DNA from: an uncultured Acidimicrobiales bacterium
Lineage (GTDB): Bacteria > Actinomycetota > Acidimicrobiia > Acidimicrobiales > SZUA-35
Reading direction: 5' to 3'
Assembly: GCA_938002965.1 (NCBI GenBank)
Contig: CALKZY010000014.1
Coordinates: forward strand, 124,001 to 188,000
Length of the DNA: 64,000 nucleotides
In this document: one piece after another, positions 52,132 through 61,933 of the stretch
Layout of the letters: every line of letters begins with the position of its first letter
Position numbering within the stretch: position 1 is the first letter of the stretch
Translations under genes and position numbers: made by a program
The notes under the pieces: generated by a model
Told to the model about the DNA's origin: nothing
What the model saw: only the letters and a program-made list of their open reading frames with translations
Databases searched by the model: none

Positions 52132-53604
52132 CTACAGCACTTTGAAGTGGACCGACCGCCGCTCGACGTCAACATCCTCAAGTTTGAGTGTCACGACCTG
52201 GCCTAGGGAGAGGTCGCCGGCCGGAATGGCGGCCACTATGGCCGGTTCTCGCACCTGAATTCGGGCCTCGTTGCGGCGGTTGGCGGCGTCGACTACGACC
52301 CCGTCGAACGACTCGCCCAGACGGCACTCCATGACCAGGGCTTCGGTCATGTCCAGCAGTGTTCGCTCCAATGCCGACTCCCGCTGTCGGGCTTGTCCCA
52401 TTAATGACGGCAGCTCATCCAGCGCTTCAACGGCCCAAGCTGGCGGGGTGCGGTCGTTGACGATGGCCAACAGGATTTCGTTTCCGAATCGGTCGACGAG
52501 CCGCCGCAAAGGTGCGGTCACATGGGAGTAGACAGAGGCGATGGCGCCGTGTTCCGGGTGCTCGGGTGGGTCACCGTCGAACCCGACATAGCCTGCTCCT
52601 CGGAACAAGCGGGTGCACTGCAACAAGAAAGCGTTGGTGGCCGGAGTGTCCGGCTGAATGGACCGAACGTAGTCGGCGTAGTCGGTGCCGTCGGGCCAAC
52701 TCAGCTCCAAGGCAGAAGCGATTCGGCGAAGTTGATCGATGTCTTGATCTGCCGGTGGTGGCAACGTTCGGACCACACCGATTCCAGCGTCAAGCATGGC
52801 TTGGCCGGCCACGATTCCTGTCAGCAGGGAGATCTGGGCGTTCCAGCCTTCAACCGCCAGAGTCTGGTCGAAAGCCAACGAATACTGTCCGTCGGCGGGC
52901 TCGATGATCTCCTGGGCTGGAAGGTTGAGGCTAACGCCACCGCGCAAAGCCTCTTGTTGTTGTCGGGCCCTACCCACTTCAGCCAGGAGTCGAAGTGTTT
53001 CATCAACCGAACCGGGAGATGGGGAACGTCCATCGGCAGCAATGGCGGCGATCCGACGATCGGCCTCGCTGTAGCTGATGGCTTCCCGCACCTGGACGGT
53101 GGCCCGTTCCAGGTGCCATTCGATCACGGCTCCTGCGGGATCGAGGTCGATGCGCCACAACAAGGCAGGCTTCTCGGTGCCGGCCAGCAGACTGGCTCGA
53201 TCTTCGCTCAGAATCGGCGGATGTAGCGGAGCGCGACCGTCGGGGGAGTAGAGGGTGGTACCGCGGCGTCGGGCTTCGGCATCGACCAAGCCGCCGGGAC
53301 TGAGGAAGGCGGCAACATCGGCAATGGCGTAGCGCACCTGGAACCCGCCACCGGGCAGCGAGTGGATGGCTAACGCCTGGTCGAGGTCGGTGGCGCCCGG
53401 CGGGTCGATGGCCACAAGTTCCAAGTCCTGGGCGTCAACGCGATCAGTGGTGGCCAGCGTCGCCGGGGTGACGCCGTCAGCCAAGCTGGCTTCGGCTTCG
53501 TCCAGAACACTGGCGGGGAACTCGGTGGGAACGTCGAGTTCTTGGCGGATCTTGTTGAAGGCCTTGGCAAAGACGGTGGGTGCTCTGAGTACGACTGGGG
53601 CCAC
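52132..53604 (-). CDS. RNB-domain ribonuclease (RNase II/R-like)
   Basis: A 490-residue RNB protein. The metal-binding loop is IDPPGATDLDQA (Asp67, Asp73, Asp75), where the fourth Asp of RNase II is a Gln. YAIADVAAFLSPGG and SPDGRAPLHPPILSE are the next conserved blocks, ending in an S1-like stretch. There is no cold-shock domain at the N-terminus, so it is the short actinobacterial form. It would degrade RNA 3' to 5'. The GTG at 53604 follows the panB stop by 2 nt and has GGAGG in the panB end. It is the last gene of the DUF2520-panC-panB run. Confidence 0.88.
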   Translation of the reverse strand: MAPVVLRAPTVFAKAFNKIRQELDVPTEFPASVLDEAEASLADGVTPATLATTDRVDAQDLELVAIDPPGATDLDQALAIHSLPGGGFQVRYAIADVAAFLSPGGLVDAEARRRGTTLYSPDGRAPLHPPILSEDRASLLAGTEKPALLWRIDLDPAGAVIEWHLERATVQVREAISYSEADRRIAAIAADGRSPSPGSVDETLRLLAEVGRARQQQEALRGGVSLNLPAQEIIEPADGQYSLAFDQTLAVEGWNAQISLLTGIVAGQAMLDAGIGVVRTLPPPADQDIDQLRRIASALELSWPDGTDYADYVRSIQPDTPATNAFLLQCTRLFRGAGYVGFDGDPPEHPEHGAIASVYSHVTAPLRRLVDRFGNEILLAIVNDRTPPAWAVEALDELPSLMGQARQRESALERTLLDMTEALVMECRLGESFDGVVVDAANRRNEARIQVREPAIVAAIPAGDLSLGQVVTLKLEDVDVERRSVHFKVL

Positions 53605-53606
53605 GG

Positions 53607-54587
53607 TCAGGCGCCTCCACTTTCGGTTGGTCGGCTGCCGTAGAGTCCGATTGAGTCAGGTTGATCATCCGGTCTCCCAGTGGTGACTCCCTGCAGACCC
53701 AGAGCATCGAGAAGCTCGGGTTTGGCCTGGTAGCTTTCCGCCTCGGTAGGAAACGCTCCGCTGCGCACGTCGTTGGCGTAGGTGGCTAAGGCGTTGACCT
53801 GATCGTCAAAGGCCGTGCCATAACGTCGAACGAAGCGAGGCTTGAATCGATTCTCCAGGCCGATGAGGTCGTGGTAGACCAACACCTGGCCGTCGGTGGC
53901 AGGGCCGGCGCCTATGCCGATGGTCGGTATTGAAAGCGCTTCGGTCACCAGCTTGCCGACGACGTCAGGAACACCCTCAATTACCAAGGCGAAGCAGCCA
54001 GCTTGCTCCAGGGCTTTTGCTTCGTCGATCAGCCGATGGACGGCCGCTGCTCGGCGGCCTTGGATTTTGAATCCACCCATCACATTGGTGGATTGTGGTG
54101 TCAGGCCGACATGGCCGACCACCGGGATCTCGGCGGCCGAGATGGCCTCGATGGCCGGGATGCGATTTACGCCACCCTCCAACTTGACGGCACCGGCACC
54201 GGCACGAATGAGTTCGGCGGCGTTGACTACCGTGTCGGTGGTGGACACGTGAAAGCTCATCCAGGGCATGTCGCCCACGATGAGCGCAGTTGGTTTGGCC
54301 CGCGCCACCGCAGCAGTGTGATAGGCGATGTCTTCGACCGTGACCTGCAGCGTGTCGTCGTAGCCCAAAACCACCATGGCCACCGAGTCCCCGACCAGAA
54401 TCATGTCGACGTCGGCTTCGGTAGCAACACGAGCCGAAGGGGCGTCGTAGGCGGTCACCATCACAATCGGGGCGGCACCGGCACTGCGTTTCGACGACCG
54501 GAAGAACGGTACCGTGCGCTTGCGCAAGTTGACGGCCGGTTTGGTCGCCTTGGTGCCTTCTGTTGGTTTGTTGTTGCCAGATGCCAT
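53607..54587 (-). CDS. panB: Ketopantoate hydroxymethyltransferase
   Basis: A 326-residue PanB. Motifs include VTAYDAPSARVATEADVDMILVGDSVAMV (metal Asp in VGDS), GHVGLTPQSTNVMGGFKIQGR, and the catalytic Glu in LVIEGVP. GIGAGPATDGQVLVYHDLIG and the family C-terminus are also present. It transfers a hydroxymethyl group from methylene-THF to 2-oxoisovalerate in pantothenate synthesis. panC is directly upstream (19 nt gap). N-terminal 25 residues are Lys-rich and variable. Confidence 0.96.
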   Translation of the reverse strand: MASGNNKPTEGTKATKPAVNLRKRTVPFFRSSKRSAGAAPIVMVTAYDAPSARVATEADVDMILVGDSVAMVVLGYDDTLQVTVEDIAYHTAAVARAKPTALIVGDMPWMSFHVSTTDTVVNAAELIRAGAGAVKLEGGVNRIPAIEAISAAEIPVVGHVGLTPQSTNVMGGFKIQGRRAAAVHRLIDEAKALEQAGCFALVIEGVPDVVGKLVTEALSIPTIGIGAGPATDGQVLVYHDLIGLENRFKPRFVRRYGTAFDDQVNALATYANDVRSGAFPTEAESYQAKPELLDALGLQGVTTGRPDDQPDSIGLYGSRPTESGGA

Positions 54588-54606
54588 GAGTTGTGCCCCG
54601 GCCGGG

Positions 54607-55500
54607 TCAAAAGACCTTGACCGTTCGGTTGTCGATCAGTCTGGTGGAGCCCAGATAGGCGGCCACTAAGAGTTGTGTCGTAGTTCCTAACCGTTCAGGC
54701 CGGTCAAGAGATTCCGGATCCACCACCGCAGCGTAGTCGAGACGGGCTCGGGGTTCGGCCGAGAAGACCTCGGTCATGGCTGCTTCCACCTCGGTCGGGT
54801 CGGAAGTTCCGGCTTGGACCGCGTCTGCGCCGGCCGCTAGAGCTCGGCTAAGTACGACTGCGGCCACTCGATCTTCGGGGGAGAGATAGATATTGCGGCT
54901 GGACATCGCCAGCCCATCCGGCTCCCGAACAATGGGACATCCGACGACGTTCACCGGCATGGACAGGTCGGCCACCGCACGTCTGATGATGGCCAACTGC
55001 TGGAAGTCCTTCTCTCCGAAGTAGGCCGAACACGAGCCGATGATGTTGAACAGCTTGGAAACCACAGTGGCCACTCCGGTGAAGTGGGTGGGGCGGGTTT
55101 CGCCGTCCCACTTGGCCGACAACTCGGCTACCGAAACTGACGTCAACACTGCTCCGTGGGGATACATCTCTTCGACCGGGGGAACGAACAGAACATCGAC
55201 CCCGGCTTCGGTAGCGATGTAACGGTCCCGGTCTAGATCTTTGGGATAGGCGTCAAGGTCTTCGTCTGGAGCGAACTGCAACGGGTTCACGAAGATGCTG
55301 GCCACCACCAGGTCGTTGGCCTCCCGGGCCGCCCGAATTAGGGAGGCGTGGCCATCGTGCAGGTAGCCCATGGTTGGTACGAAGCCGACCGATTCGCCAC
55401 CGGCTCGAGCCGAGTCGGTGATGGTTCGGATATCGGCCACCGTGGTGATGATGCGGCATCGATCATCGGTTGTTGAGCGCTCGTTGTCGTTCGAGGTCAT
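54607..55500 (-). CDS. panC: Pantothenate synthetase
   Basis: A 297-residue PanC. The nucleotide-binding VPTMGYLHDGHASLI (HDGH at residues 48-51) and the KMSKS-like MSSRNIYLS are intact. FVPPVEEMYPHG, GATVVSKLFNI-type and AYFGEKDFQQL blocks also match. It condenses pantoate and beta-alanine with ATP. The upstream DUF2520 gene is 12 nt away, and panB follows. Start ATG 55500 agrees with the family's VADIRTITDSARA start after a short variable tail. Confidence 0.96.
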   Translation of the reverse strand: MTSNDNERSTTDDRCRIITTVADIRTITDSARAGGESVGFVPTMGYLHDGHASLIRAAREANDLVVASIFVNPLQFAPDEDLDAYPKDLDRDRYIATEAGVDVLFVPPVEEMYPHGAVLTSVSVAELSAKWDGETRPTHFTGVATVVSKLFNIIGSCSAYFGEKDFQQLAIIRRAVADLSMPVNVVGCPIVREPDGLAMSSRNIYLSPEDRVAAVVLSRALAAGADAVQAGTSDPTEVEAAMTEVFSAEPRARLDYAAVVDPESLDRPERLGTTTQLLVAAYLGSTRLIDNRTVKVF

Positions 55501-55512
55501 GATGGTTTGAGG

Positions 55513-56316
55513 CTAGTGCCGGTCGGTCCGCTCGGCGCCCGATGGCTGGGGTCGAGCCGCCACAGTGGAAGGACTGGCAGGGTCGTCCATCGCCGCCAGG
55601 CGCTTGGCTTCGGTAGCCAAGAGCCCATAGAGCGGCCGTTCTTCAGCTGGCAGGTCGGACAGATGGGCTTGGATCGTCTCGTTGTCTCCACGAGCTGCTG
55701 GTCCGGTCAGTGCGGACTTAGCCGATCCGGCTTTGATGGTCTCGAGCGTTGATGCCATTAAGTCCCAATATCGGTCGACCGGGATGCCAACTGAGGCGGC
55801 AAGTCGCTCAACTTGGCCGCACAACACCGTCAAGTGGTTGGCGGCCACCGCAGCGGTGGCGTGATATCTGGTGCGCTGGTGGTCAGGAACTTCAAAAGGC
55901 TCTCCACCCAGAGCGTCGACCAAGTCTGCAACGATTGGTTCGCCGGCGACGGCAAATGCAATGCCGCTTGTCAATCGCCGTGCAGCCGTGATCGGGTCGG
56001 GCAGCGATGCTAAGGGGTGAATGGACGCCACTCGGTCGTGGGGCCGGAGCACAGCCAGAGTCTTGGCCCCCGCCATATGGGCGACCACTGCTCGGGTGGG
56101 GGTCACTGATGCGGCCACGTCGGCGATGTCATCGTCAGGTACGGCAATGATCAACAGATCCACGTCGGCGGCGGCGTTGCCGACGTCGTCCGAGCGGCCG
56201 TAGGTTGCGGCCAGGTGCCAACTTGCTCCGGCGCCGGGTGCAACGCGCAGCGCCTCGATGAGACCACGACCGGCCCGACCGGGCCCTATAACGCTGTAAC
56301 GGAGAGTTTCGCTCAC
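55513..56316 (-). CDS. Rossmann/DUF2520 NAD(P)-binding protein
   Basis: A 267-residue protein. The N-terminal Rossmann fold has YSVIGPGRAGRGLIEAL and LLIIAVPDDDIADVA. The C-terminal helical DUF2520 domain includes RTRYHATAAVAANHLTVL and the family end DLMASTLETIKAGS. This pair of domains (6PGDH-like) is commonly placed next to panC in actinobacteria, so a pantoate-forming ketopantoate reductase-like role is plausible, but not shown. A GTG start at 56316 overlaps the MarR TAG stop by one base, so the genes are coupled. Confidence 0.82.
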   Translation of the reverse strand: MSETLRYSVIGPGRAGRGLIEALRVAPGAGASWHLAATYGRSDDVGNAAADVDLLIIAVPDDDIADVAASVTPTRAVVAHMAGAKTLAVLRPHDRVASIHPLASLPDPITAARRLTSGIAFAVAGEPIVADLVDALGGEPFEVPDHQRTRYHATAAVAANHLTVLCGQVERLAASVGIPVDRYWDLMASTLETIKAGSAKSALTGPAARGDNETIQAHLSDLPAEERPLYGLLATEAKRLAAMDDPASPSTVAARPQPSGAERTDRH

Positions 56317-56789
56317 TAGTGGGAGCGTAACTTCTCCTCCATCATGACGAAGATCTCCGTCAAGGATTGTTGATGCTGTCTCGGAATCGGATCGATAAAC
56401 CGCTGACGGACGTTGGCGTCATGAGCAGGCGTGGCTGCTTCGAGCGCTGAAGCGCCCTGTTCGGTCAGCGTGGCCCAGAGACCCCGACGATCGTCGGCGC
56501 ATGCCTGACGTTCGACGTATCCCACTTCGGTCAATCGGTTTATCCGATATGTCAGCCTGCTTCGGGAGACCAGAACCTCATCGGCGAGATCGCTCATACG
56601 CAGCCGTCTGTCTTGGGCCCGGGCCAGCGAGAACAAGATCTCGTGGTCTGTCAGCGTCAGACTGCTGTCGACCTGAAGGCTTTCGTCCAGCGCGTCGGTC
56701 AGGCGAACGCTGACGGCAAGGAACGACCGCCACAACAGAAGCTCGTCGTCGGTCATTAAGGACTGGTTTTCGGCGGTATGGCTGCTCAT
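56316..56789 (-). CDS. MarR-family transcriptional regulator
   Basis: A 157-residue MarR protein. The winged helix-turn-helix reads LRMSDLADEVLVSRSRLTYRINRLTEVGYVERQACADDRRGLWATL, with N- and C-terminal dimer helices around it. A strong GGGGGAGGG site precedes its ATG. It follows the fpg gene by 24 nt and overlaps the DUF2520 start, so it sits inside an operon rather than heading it. Its target and ligand are unknown. Confidence 0.87.
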   Translation of the reverse strand: MSSHTAENQSLMTDDELLLWRSFLAVSVRLTDALDESLQVDSSLTLTDHEILFSLARAQDRRLRMSDLADEVLVSRSRLTYRINRLTEVGYVERQACADDRRGLWATLTEQGASALEAATPAHDANVRQRFIDPIPRQHQQSLTEIFVMMEEKLRSH

Positions 56790-56813
56790 CTTCCCTCCCC
56801 CGCTGAATTGCAG

Positions 56814-57650
56814 TCAGCGGGCCTGGCAGCTGGGGCACCATGTAGTAGTGCGACCATCTAATACGACAGAGTCTAGTAGATAATTACATCGAAGGCAGAC
56901 TTGACCGCCCCGGCCGTAGGTCGTGAGGGTAAATTGATTACTGCCAGTACCACCATCCGCGGTTCGATAGTCTCTTAGCGTGGTGCCACGATTGTCGATT
57001 CCGAGAGCCAGAACCTCCTGGATAGCAACCAACAGTCGCTCGGAGCGCTCTAAACCCAGACGACGGATCTTTGGGTTGATCTTGGCCATCCACAGCGCTT
57101 CATCGGCATAGATGTTGCCAACGCCGGCGATCGGACGCTGACTGAGAAGGTTGGTTTTGAGGTGTCGGCGACTCCGGGAAAGCAGCCGATGGAACAGGCG
57201 ACTGTCCAAGTTCGGGTCGAATGGTTCAGGGCCAAGATGGTGCAGCGTCGGCATCGCCTGATACTGCCCGGGCGGGACCACATGAATACGGCCGAATCGT
57301 CGGATGTCGTGGAACGTCAGCGTGTGTCCATCATCCAGAAGCCACCATGCACGCAGATGCGGGTGGTCAAGGTCAACACCAGCGTGATCAGAGTGGAGCT
57401 GGAGTCGGCCGGTCATACCGAGGTGCACCACCAACTCCATCGGCCCGTCGCCGCTTCGGGCCAACTCGGGCTCGACTGAGGCAATGAGAAACTTGCCTCG
57501 CCGAGTAAGGTCGACGAACCGGTAGTGGTCGATGGCCGTAGCCGGTGTGAACTTGGCCGACCAATGAGCGTCGGACTGGCGGATCGTGCGACCCTGCAGT
57601 CGCGGAGCGAGATCCCGGCGGATCGTTTCGACTTCTGGAAGTTCCGGCAT
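56814..57650 (-). CDS. mutM: Formamidopyrimidine-DNA glycosylase
   Basis: A 278-residue Fpg. The N-terminal PELPEVETIRRDL supplies the catalytic Pro2 and Glu3. The Lys in RRGKFLIAS and the helix-two-turn-helix RPIAGVGNIYADEALW are standard. The C-terminal zinc finger has CLRCNYLL and CPSCQ. It excises 8-oxoguanine and related lesions. It heads or continues the minus-strand run with MarR and DUF2520 downstream and an AlkA-like glycosylase upstream (24 nt gap). Confidence 0.95.
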   Translation of the reverse strand: MPELPEVETIRRDLAPRLQGRTIRQSDAHWSAKFTPATAIDHYRFVDLTRRGKFLIASVEPELARSGDGPMELVVHLGMTGRLQLHSDHAGVDLDHPHLRAWWLLDDGHTLTFHDIRRFGRIHVVPPGQYQAMPTLHHLGPEPFDPNLDSRLFHRLLSRSRRHLKTNLLSQRPIAGVGNIYADEALWMAKINPKIRRLGLERSERLLVAIQEVLALGIDNRGTTLRDYRTADGGTGSNQFTLTTYGRGGQVCLRCNYLLDSVVLDGRTTTWCPSCQAR

Positions 57651-57674
57651 GAAGACTCGTTCCAGCAGGGGGTC

Positions 57675-58580
57675 TCAGGAACCCATGTTCAAGCCGTCAC
57701 CGGTGAGTGACAACCTGGGTCCGTAGGCGGGGGCACGGCCGCTGGACTTGGCCAAACGAATGACCCTCCAACGGTGACCTCGGTAGGGTTCCAAGAGCTC
57801 CAGCATGCGATCGTCATCAGCCCTGGGTTCCTTGGCCAGCATCCAGGCGACAGTGTTGGGGATGTGGAAGTCGCCGACCGGAACAGCATCGGCATCGCCG
57901 TAGGCCACCGCTGTCGCCATGGCTGCGGTCCACGGCCCGATGCCACGAATCCGCTGCATTCGCAGCTTGGCCTGGTCAAGTGTGCGATCTCCCAAATGGC
58001 TGATCCGGGGAAATTCCCTGGCCACCCGAAGCAGGGTCTCAGCCCGCTTCCGCTCAACACCGAAACGGTGAAACTCGTAGTACCCCATTTCGGCCACCCG
58101 ATCCGGACTGGGAAGCACCCAGCCACGCCGCGGGCCGGGAGCGGCCTCTCCGTAGTTTCGGGCCAGCAGTCGTCTGGCCTTCACCGCATTGGCCACCTGG
58201 ACCTTCTGGCCAAAGACGCCTCCGACAAGGGCATCCCACAAGATGTCAGTTCGAGCCAGCTTGAATGGCTTCCGCCGCCAGATCTCCCGCACTGGCCCCT
58301 GCGGATCGAAACCGGTTAGATCATCGTCGGCTCCGAGGAGCCGTGGCGTCTGGTTGACCATCCACTGGGCTCCTGGGCCCCATGCCCGAGCTCGCACCTG
58401 GTCTTGGGACAAGCGCTCCATGTTCAAGGTCCCCGGTCCATCGGGAGTGCGGGTGACCCACCAGAGTTCGGTTGGGCCGACCATGACGGGCAACTTCGCA
58501 CCGCGAACAGTGTCCTTGACGTTCAGGGTCGAAGGGATTTCTACTACGGCTTCGACATCGCCGGTTGCCGACTCGGTCAC
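57675..58580 (-). CDS. AlkA-like DNA-3-methyladenine glycosylase family protein
   Basis: About 301 residues from GTG 58580, though the open frame runs upstream to 58790 inside the helicase gene. The first half (TLNVKDTVRGAKLP...) is variable. The second half is the HhH glycosylase core: FGQKVQVANAVKARRLLA, RMQRIRGIGPWTAAMATAV and the catalytic Asp in PVGDFHIPN. Differences from the Ada-AlkA fusion suggest another base specificity. The start is uncertain because the purine stretch is immediately next to the GTG. It lies between the UvrD-like gene and fpg on the same strand and ends 24 nt before fpg, fitting a repair operon. Confidence 0.8.
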   Translation of the reverse strand: MTESATGDVEAVVEIPSTLNVKDTVRGAKLPVMVGPTELWWVTRTPDGPGTLNMERLSQDQVRARAWGPGAQWMVNQTPRLLGADDDLTGFDPQGPVREIWRRKPFKLARTDILWDALVGGVFGQKVQVANAVKARRLLARNYGEAAPGPRRGWVLPSPDRVAEMGYYEFHRFGVERKRAETLLRVAREFPRISHLGDRTLDQAKLRMQRIRGIGPWTAAMATAVAYGDADAVPVGDFHIPNTVAWMLAKEPRADDDRMLELLEPYRGHRWRVIRLAKSSGRAPAYGPRLSLTGDGLNMGS

Positions 58581-58614
58581 ACCTTCGAGGCTACTGCAGC
58601 GCCGACCGACTCGA

Positions 58615-60699
58615 TTAGCTCCACAAGGACTGGAGCATGACGTCGACTTCGTCAGCCACCCCCACGTTGGACAGTTCTGGGCGTAGGACGCCACGCTGGT
58701 CGGCGGCGTTGAGATTGAGATCCTGCTCGTCAAAAAGGTCACGAACCGGCTCAAGGAACCGACTGAGTTGAGCGAAATGGTGGCGGTCACGCTGGATGGT
58801 TCTGTGCACGTGATAGCGCAAGGGGAAGGTGATCGTCAGCTCTTCGCGCGCTCTGGTGACGGCGACGTACAGCAGCCTTAGTTCTTCGGCCAGGCCGTCG
58901 GCATCCTCGATAGCCATGTCGGATGGGATGTTTCCGTCGGCTACGTGGATGGTGTAGACCGACCGCCACTCAGAACCTTTGGCTGAGTGAATGGTGGACA
59001 GCGTAAGCCAGTCGTCGTCAAGATGAGGCGGCCCGGCAAGGTCACCGGTGCGCTCGGGAGGGTCGAGGGTCAGCTCCACCAGGAAGCGGCTGCGTTCGCT
59101 GTACTGACGGGCGGTAACCGCCAACTGATCCACGTCGGCCAGTCGGGCGTCAGGGTTCTCGTAGCGAAGAGGGAAGAGCAGTCGACAGTACTGCTTCAGC
59201 CGGTCGATCTGCTCTGACGGTGGCTGATCAGCCCGACAGTCGGCCAGTGCTTGGCGAAGCTCGGCTGCCTGGTCGGTAGCTGATGCCGGCATCCGGCCAA
59301 TGCCGTCGACAAATCGGGCCAGAGCGTCAGCCTTCGGCTTGGTGACCCGCAATTCGTCCATGAGCCGTCGGACGGTGGCCGGACCGACGCCGTCCAGCCC
59401 TAACAACACGCGCCGCCAAGCCGGTCGATCCTCAGGGTTCTCAAGGATGCGCAGGAGACTCAACACGTCTTTCACGTGGGCCGCTTCAAGGTATTTGAGC
59501 CCGCCATACTTGACGTACGGAATGTTCCGGCGCACCAGCTCTAACTCCAAGGCATCACTATGGTGCCCGGCCCGGAACAACACTGCCTGCCCTTTGAGCT
59601 CGATCCCACGCTCGCGAGCGTCCAGGATTCGTTCGGCCACCACCTTCGTCTGCTCGGTCTCGTCGTAGCAGGTGACCAGCGATGGCCTAATCCCTCCGTT
59701 GCGGTCGGTCCAAAGCGTCTTTGAATATCCCTGCGTAGGGCCCTCGCCCTGATCGTCGCTCTGCTCTTCGTTCTGGGCCAGCAGAGCGTTGGCCACCTCA
59801 AGGATCGGGGTGGTGGAGCGGTAGTTCTGCTCCAGAGTGATCAAACGGGTTCCCTTGAACGTGTTGGGGAACGACCACATGTTGGCAACTGTGGCCGACC
59901 GGAACCCGTAGATAGCTTGTGCGTCGTCGCCGACGACACACACTTGGGTGTCATGTCCGCACATGCCTTTGACGATGTCGGCTTGGATGGGATTGGTGTC
60001 TTGGTACTCGTCAACCAGAATGTGGTCGAACAGACAGCGCAGCGCCTCACCAATGGGACTGGCCGTCAACCCGCGCCAGTAAAGCAACAGGTCGTCGTAG
60101 TCGAGAACATGAGCCGATCGCTTGTGAGTGGTGTAGGCGTTGAACAGCTCCCGTAGCTCGTCACGGTGGGGGGCAACCCAGGGAAAGTCCTTGGTCAACA
60201 CTTCATCCAATGGGGCTTGGCTGTTCACCACACGAGAGTAGACGGCGGCGATGGTCTCGGATTTCGGGAAGCGCTTGGCCCGTTCCCCGAAACCGGCTTC
60301 CATTCGAACAAGCCCGAACAGATCAATGGCGTCAGCGTGATCGAGCACGGTAAAGCCTTCGGGCAGACCGGCCGCTGAGCCGTAGTGGCGGAGAAGGCGG
60401 TTAGCGGTCGCATGGAAGGTCCCGCCCCATATCTGTGCCGCCAGCCGTTGAGATGACTCGACCCCTTCGCCGCACGCCGCAGCCACCCGGTTGACCATTT
60501 CGGCCGAGGCGCGACGGGTAAAGGTCAAGAGCAGGATGCGGCTGGGATCGCTGCCTTCGTTGAGCAGCGACACAACTCGCGAGACCAGTGTCCTAGTCTT
60601 GCCGGACCCCGCCCCGGCGACAACAAGGAGGTGGGAGCCCCGATGGATGGCCGCCGCCTGCTGTTGTGAGTTGAGGGCAGAGCTGAGAGTGGATTCCAT
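58615..60699 (-). CDS. UvrD/Rep-family DNA helicase
   Basis: A 694-residue superfamily I helicase. Motif I is VVAGAGSGKTRTLVSR (about 27-42), motif II ILVDEYQDTNP, and motif III VVGDDAQAIYGFR. Motif IV is in LITLEQNYRST, motif V in LSTIHSAKGSEW, and motif VI in LLYVAVTRAREEL. Length is near PcrA/UvrD. It unwinds DNA 3' to 5' and is likely in repair; with the neighbouring glycosylases and the ATL protein elsewhere this is consistent but not specific. It ends at the start region of the AlkA-like gene, overlapping upstream-open codons only. Confidence 0.93.
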   Translation of the reverse strand: MESTLSSALNSQQQAAAIHRGSHLLVVAGAGSGKTRTLVSRVVSLLNEGSDPSRILLLTFTRRASAEMVNRVAAACGEGVESSQRLAAQIWGGTFHATANRLLRHYGSAAGLPEGFTVLDHADAIDLFGLVRMEAGFGERAKRFPKSETIAAVYSRVVNSQAPLDEVLTKDFPWVAPHRDELRELFNAYTTHKRSAHVLDYDDLLLYWRGLTASPIGEALRCLFDHILVDEYQDTNPIQADIVKGMCGHDTQVCVVGDDAQAIYGFRSATVANMWSFPNTFKGTRLITLEQNYRSTTPILEVANALLAQNEEQSDDQGEGPTQGYSKTLWTDRNGGIRPSLVTCYDETEQTKVVAERILDARERGIELKGQAVLFRAGHHSDALELELVRRNIPYVKYGGLKYLEAAHVKDVLSLLRILENPEDRPAWRRVLLGLDGVGPATVRRLMDELRVTKPKADALARFVDGIGRMPASATDQAAELRQALADCRADQPPSEQIDRLKQYCRLLFPLRYENPDARLADVDQLAVTARQYSERSRFLVELTLDPPERTGDLAGPPHLDDDWLTLSTIHSAKGSEWRSVYTIHVADGNIPSDMAIEDADGLAEELRLLYVAVTRAREELTITFPLRYHVHRTIQRDRHHFAQLSRFLEPVRDLFDEQDLNLNAADQRGVLRPELSNVGVADEVDVMLQSLWS

Positions 60700-60756
60700 A
60701 ACAGATCCAACCTACTCACCGCCTGTGACAGTCTCCGGAACTCGGGGGCGGCGGGG

Positions 60757-61722
60757 CTAACCCAACACGTTGGTCAAGATGAACTCCGCCCGACGCTGGG
60801 TGGCCTGGGTCTGCTCATCATCGGACTCCGACGTACCTTCTTCGCCTCTCGGGTCGAGAAGGACCTGAGACGGATCGACACCTTTCGAAACCCAGTACTC
60901 CAAGACTGCGGCAGCCCGTTGTGTGGCTACGTCGAGGTTGACCTCGGGCGTGCCGGCGGCATCGGTTCGGGTGACGACGGTGACCGAGGCCTGTGGGTTC
61001 TGGCGAAGCAGGAGGACGCCAAGATCAAGAATGGGCAGGAACGGAGGGTCGATGGCGACGCTGTTGAACTGGAACAGCACCACGTCTTCGACATAAAGAG
61101 GAGTTGATTCGCCGGGATCGAAGTCGACCTCGGGATCGATGGCGTAGTCGGCTTCGACATTGTCGGGTCCGACGACCTCGACTGCCTTGGCCAAGATGGC
61201 GTCAGCGACCTCTTGGCTGGGCACAGTACCGCCCAGAAAGAGCTTGCCCTGTCGGAAGATGGCGGTTCGAGCCGACTCGTCAATCTCCGTTGAGGTGGAG
61301 TCCTCAGCCGACTCTTCCTCGTCGGTTTCGTCAGCATCGTCGTCGGCTGGAGCGGTCGTGGTAGTCCCTTCGACCTCAAGAGCCGATTCGTCGTCTGCTT
61401 CTTCGCTATCTGAGTCGGCGTCATCGGCGGAACCGGCTGCGGTGTCGGCAGCTCCATCGTCGCCAGAGGACTCCGAGTCGGCGGCTTCTTCGGTTTCAGC
61501 CGCGGTGGGTGCGGCGGGATCGGCGGTGGTGTCGGTGCTCCCGTTGTCCAGCAGACCGGCCAGGAGGTATCCGCCTATGGCCGTTCCGGCCAGGGCGACA
61601 AGTCCGAGTAGAGCGAACATCCAACGGCGCCCCCCACCACGTTTGGGTGGGGTAGCCATGTAGTCCGTCGCCGGTTGCCCGGCCGATGCCGCCCACTGTG
61701 GTAGCTCGCCTTGGTTGCTCAT
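60757..61722 (-). CDS. Membrane-anchored OmpA-like protein
   Basis: About 321 residues from ATG 61722. A cytoplasmic Gly/Arg-rich N-terminus precedes one transmembrane helix (about 34-56, MFALLGLVALAGTAIGGYLLAGLL). A long Ala/Glu/Asp/Ser-rich acidic linker of about 100 residues follows. The C-terminal region first has a BON-like stretch (LGGTVPSQEVADAILAKAVE). It then has an OmpA-like fold (LFQFNSVAIDPPFLPIL...VVTRTDAAGTPEVN...QRAAAVLEYWVSKGVDPSQV). Such domains bind peptidoglycan. The frame extends upstream to 61860, but the earlier codons are not conserved. No partner is obvious. Confidence 0.8.
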   Translation of the reverse strand: MSNQGELPQWAASAGQPATDYMATPPKRGGGRRWMFALLGLVALAGTAIGGYLLAGLLDNGSTDTTADPAAPTAAETEEAADSESSGDDGAADTAAGSADDADSDSEEADDESALEVEGTTTTAPADDDADETDEEESAEDSTSTEIDESARTAIFRQGKLFLGGTVPSQEVADAILAKAVEVVGPDNVEADYAIDPEVDFDPGESTPLYVEDVVLFQFNSVAIDPPFLPILDLGVLLLRQNPQASVTVVTRTDAAGTPEVNLDVATQRAAAVLEYWVSKGVDPSQVLLDPRGEEGTSESDDEQTQATQRRAEFILTNVLG

Positions 61723-61933
61723 TTCCGCATCCCTACCTTTCCGCTGGCGTTCCGGGGCGCTTCGAAAGGCGGACGGCGTCCGTTTCGTTTGCATTGCCCG
61801 GTGTCGAAACGCGGATGTCAGGATATCTCGGTTGGCCCATGTCCAAGCAACGAGGGGCACCTGAGACTGTGATGGTGGGGTATTAGCCCTTGGTTGATTG
61901 AGTAGCCTGAATCATCGGATGAAGCGATTTACG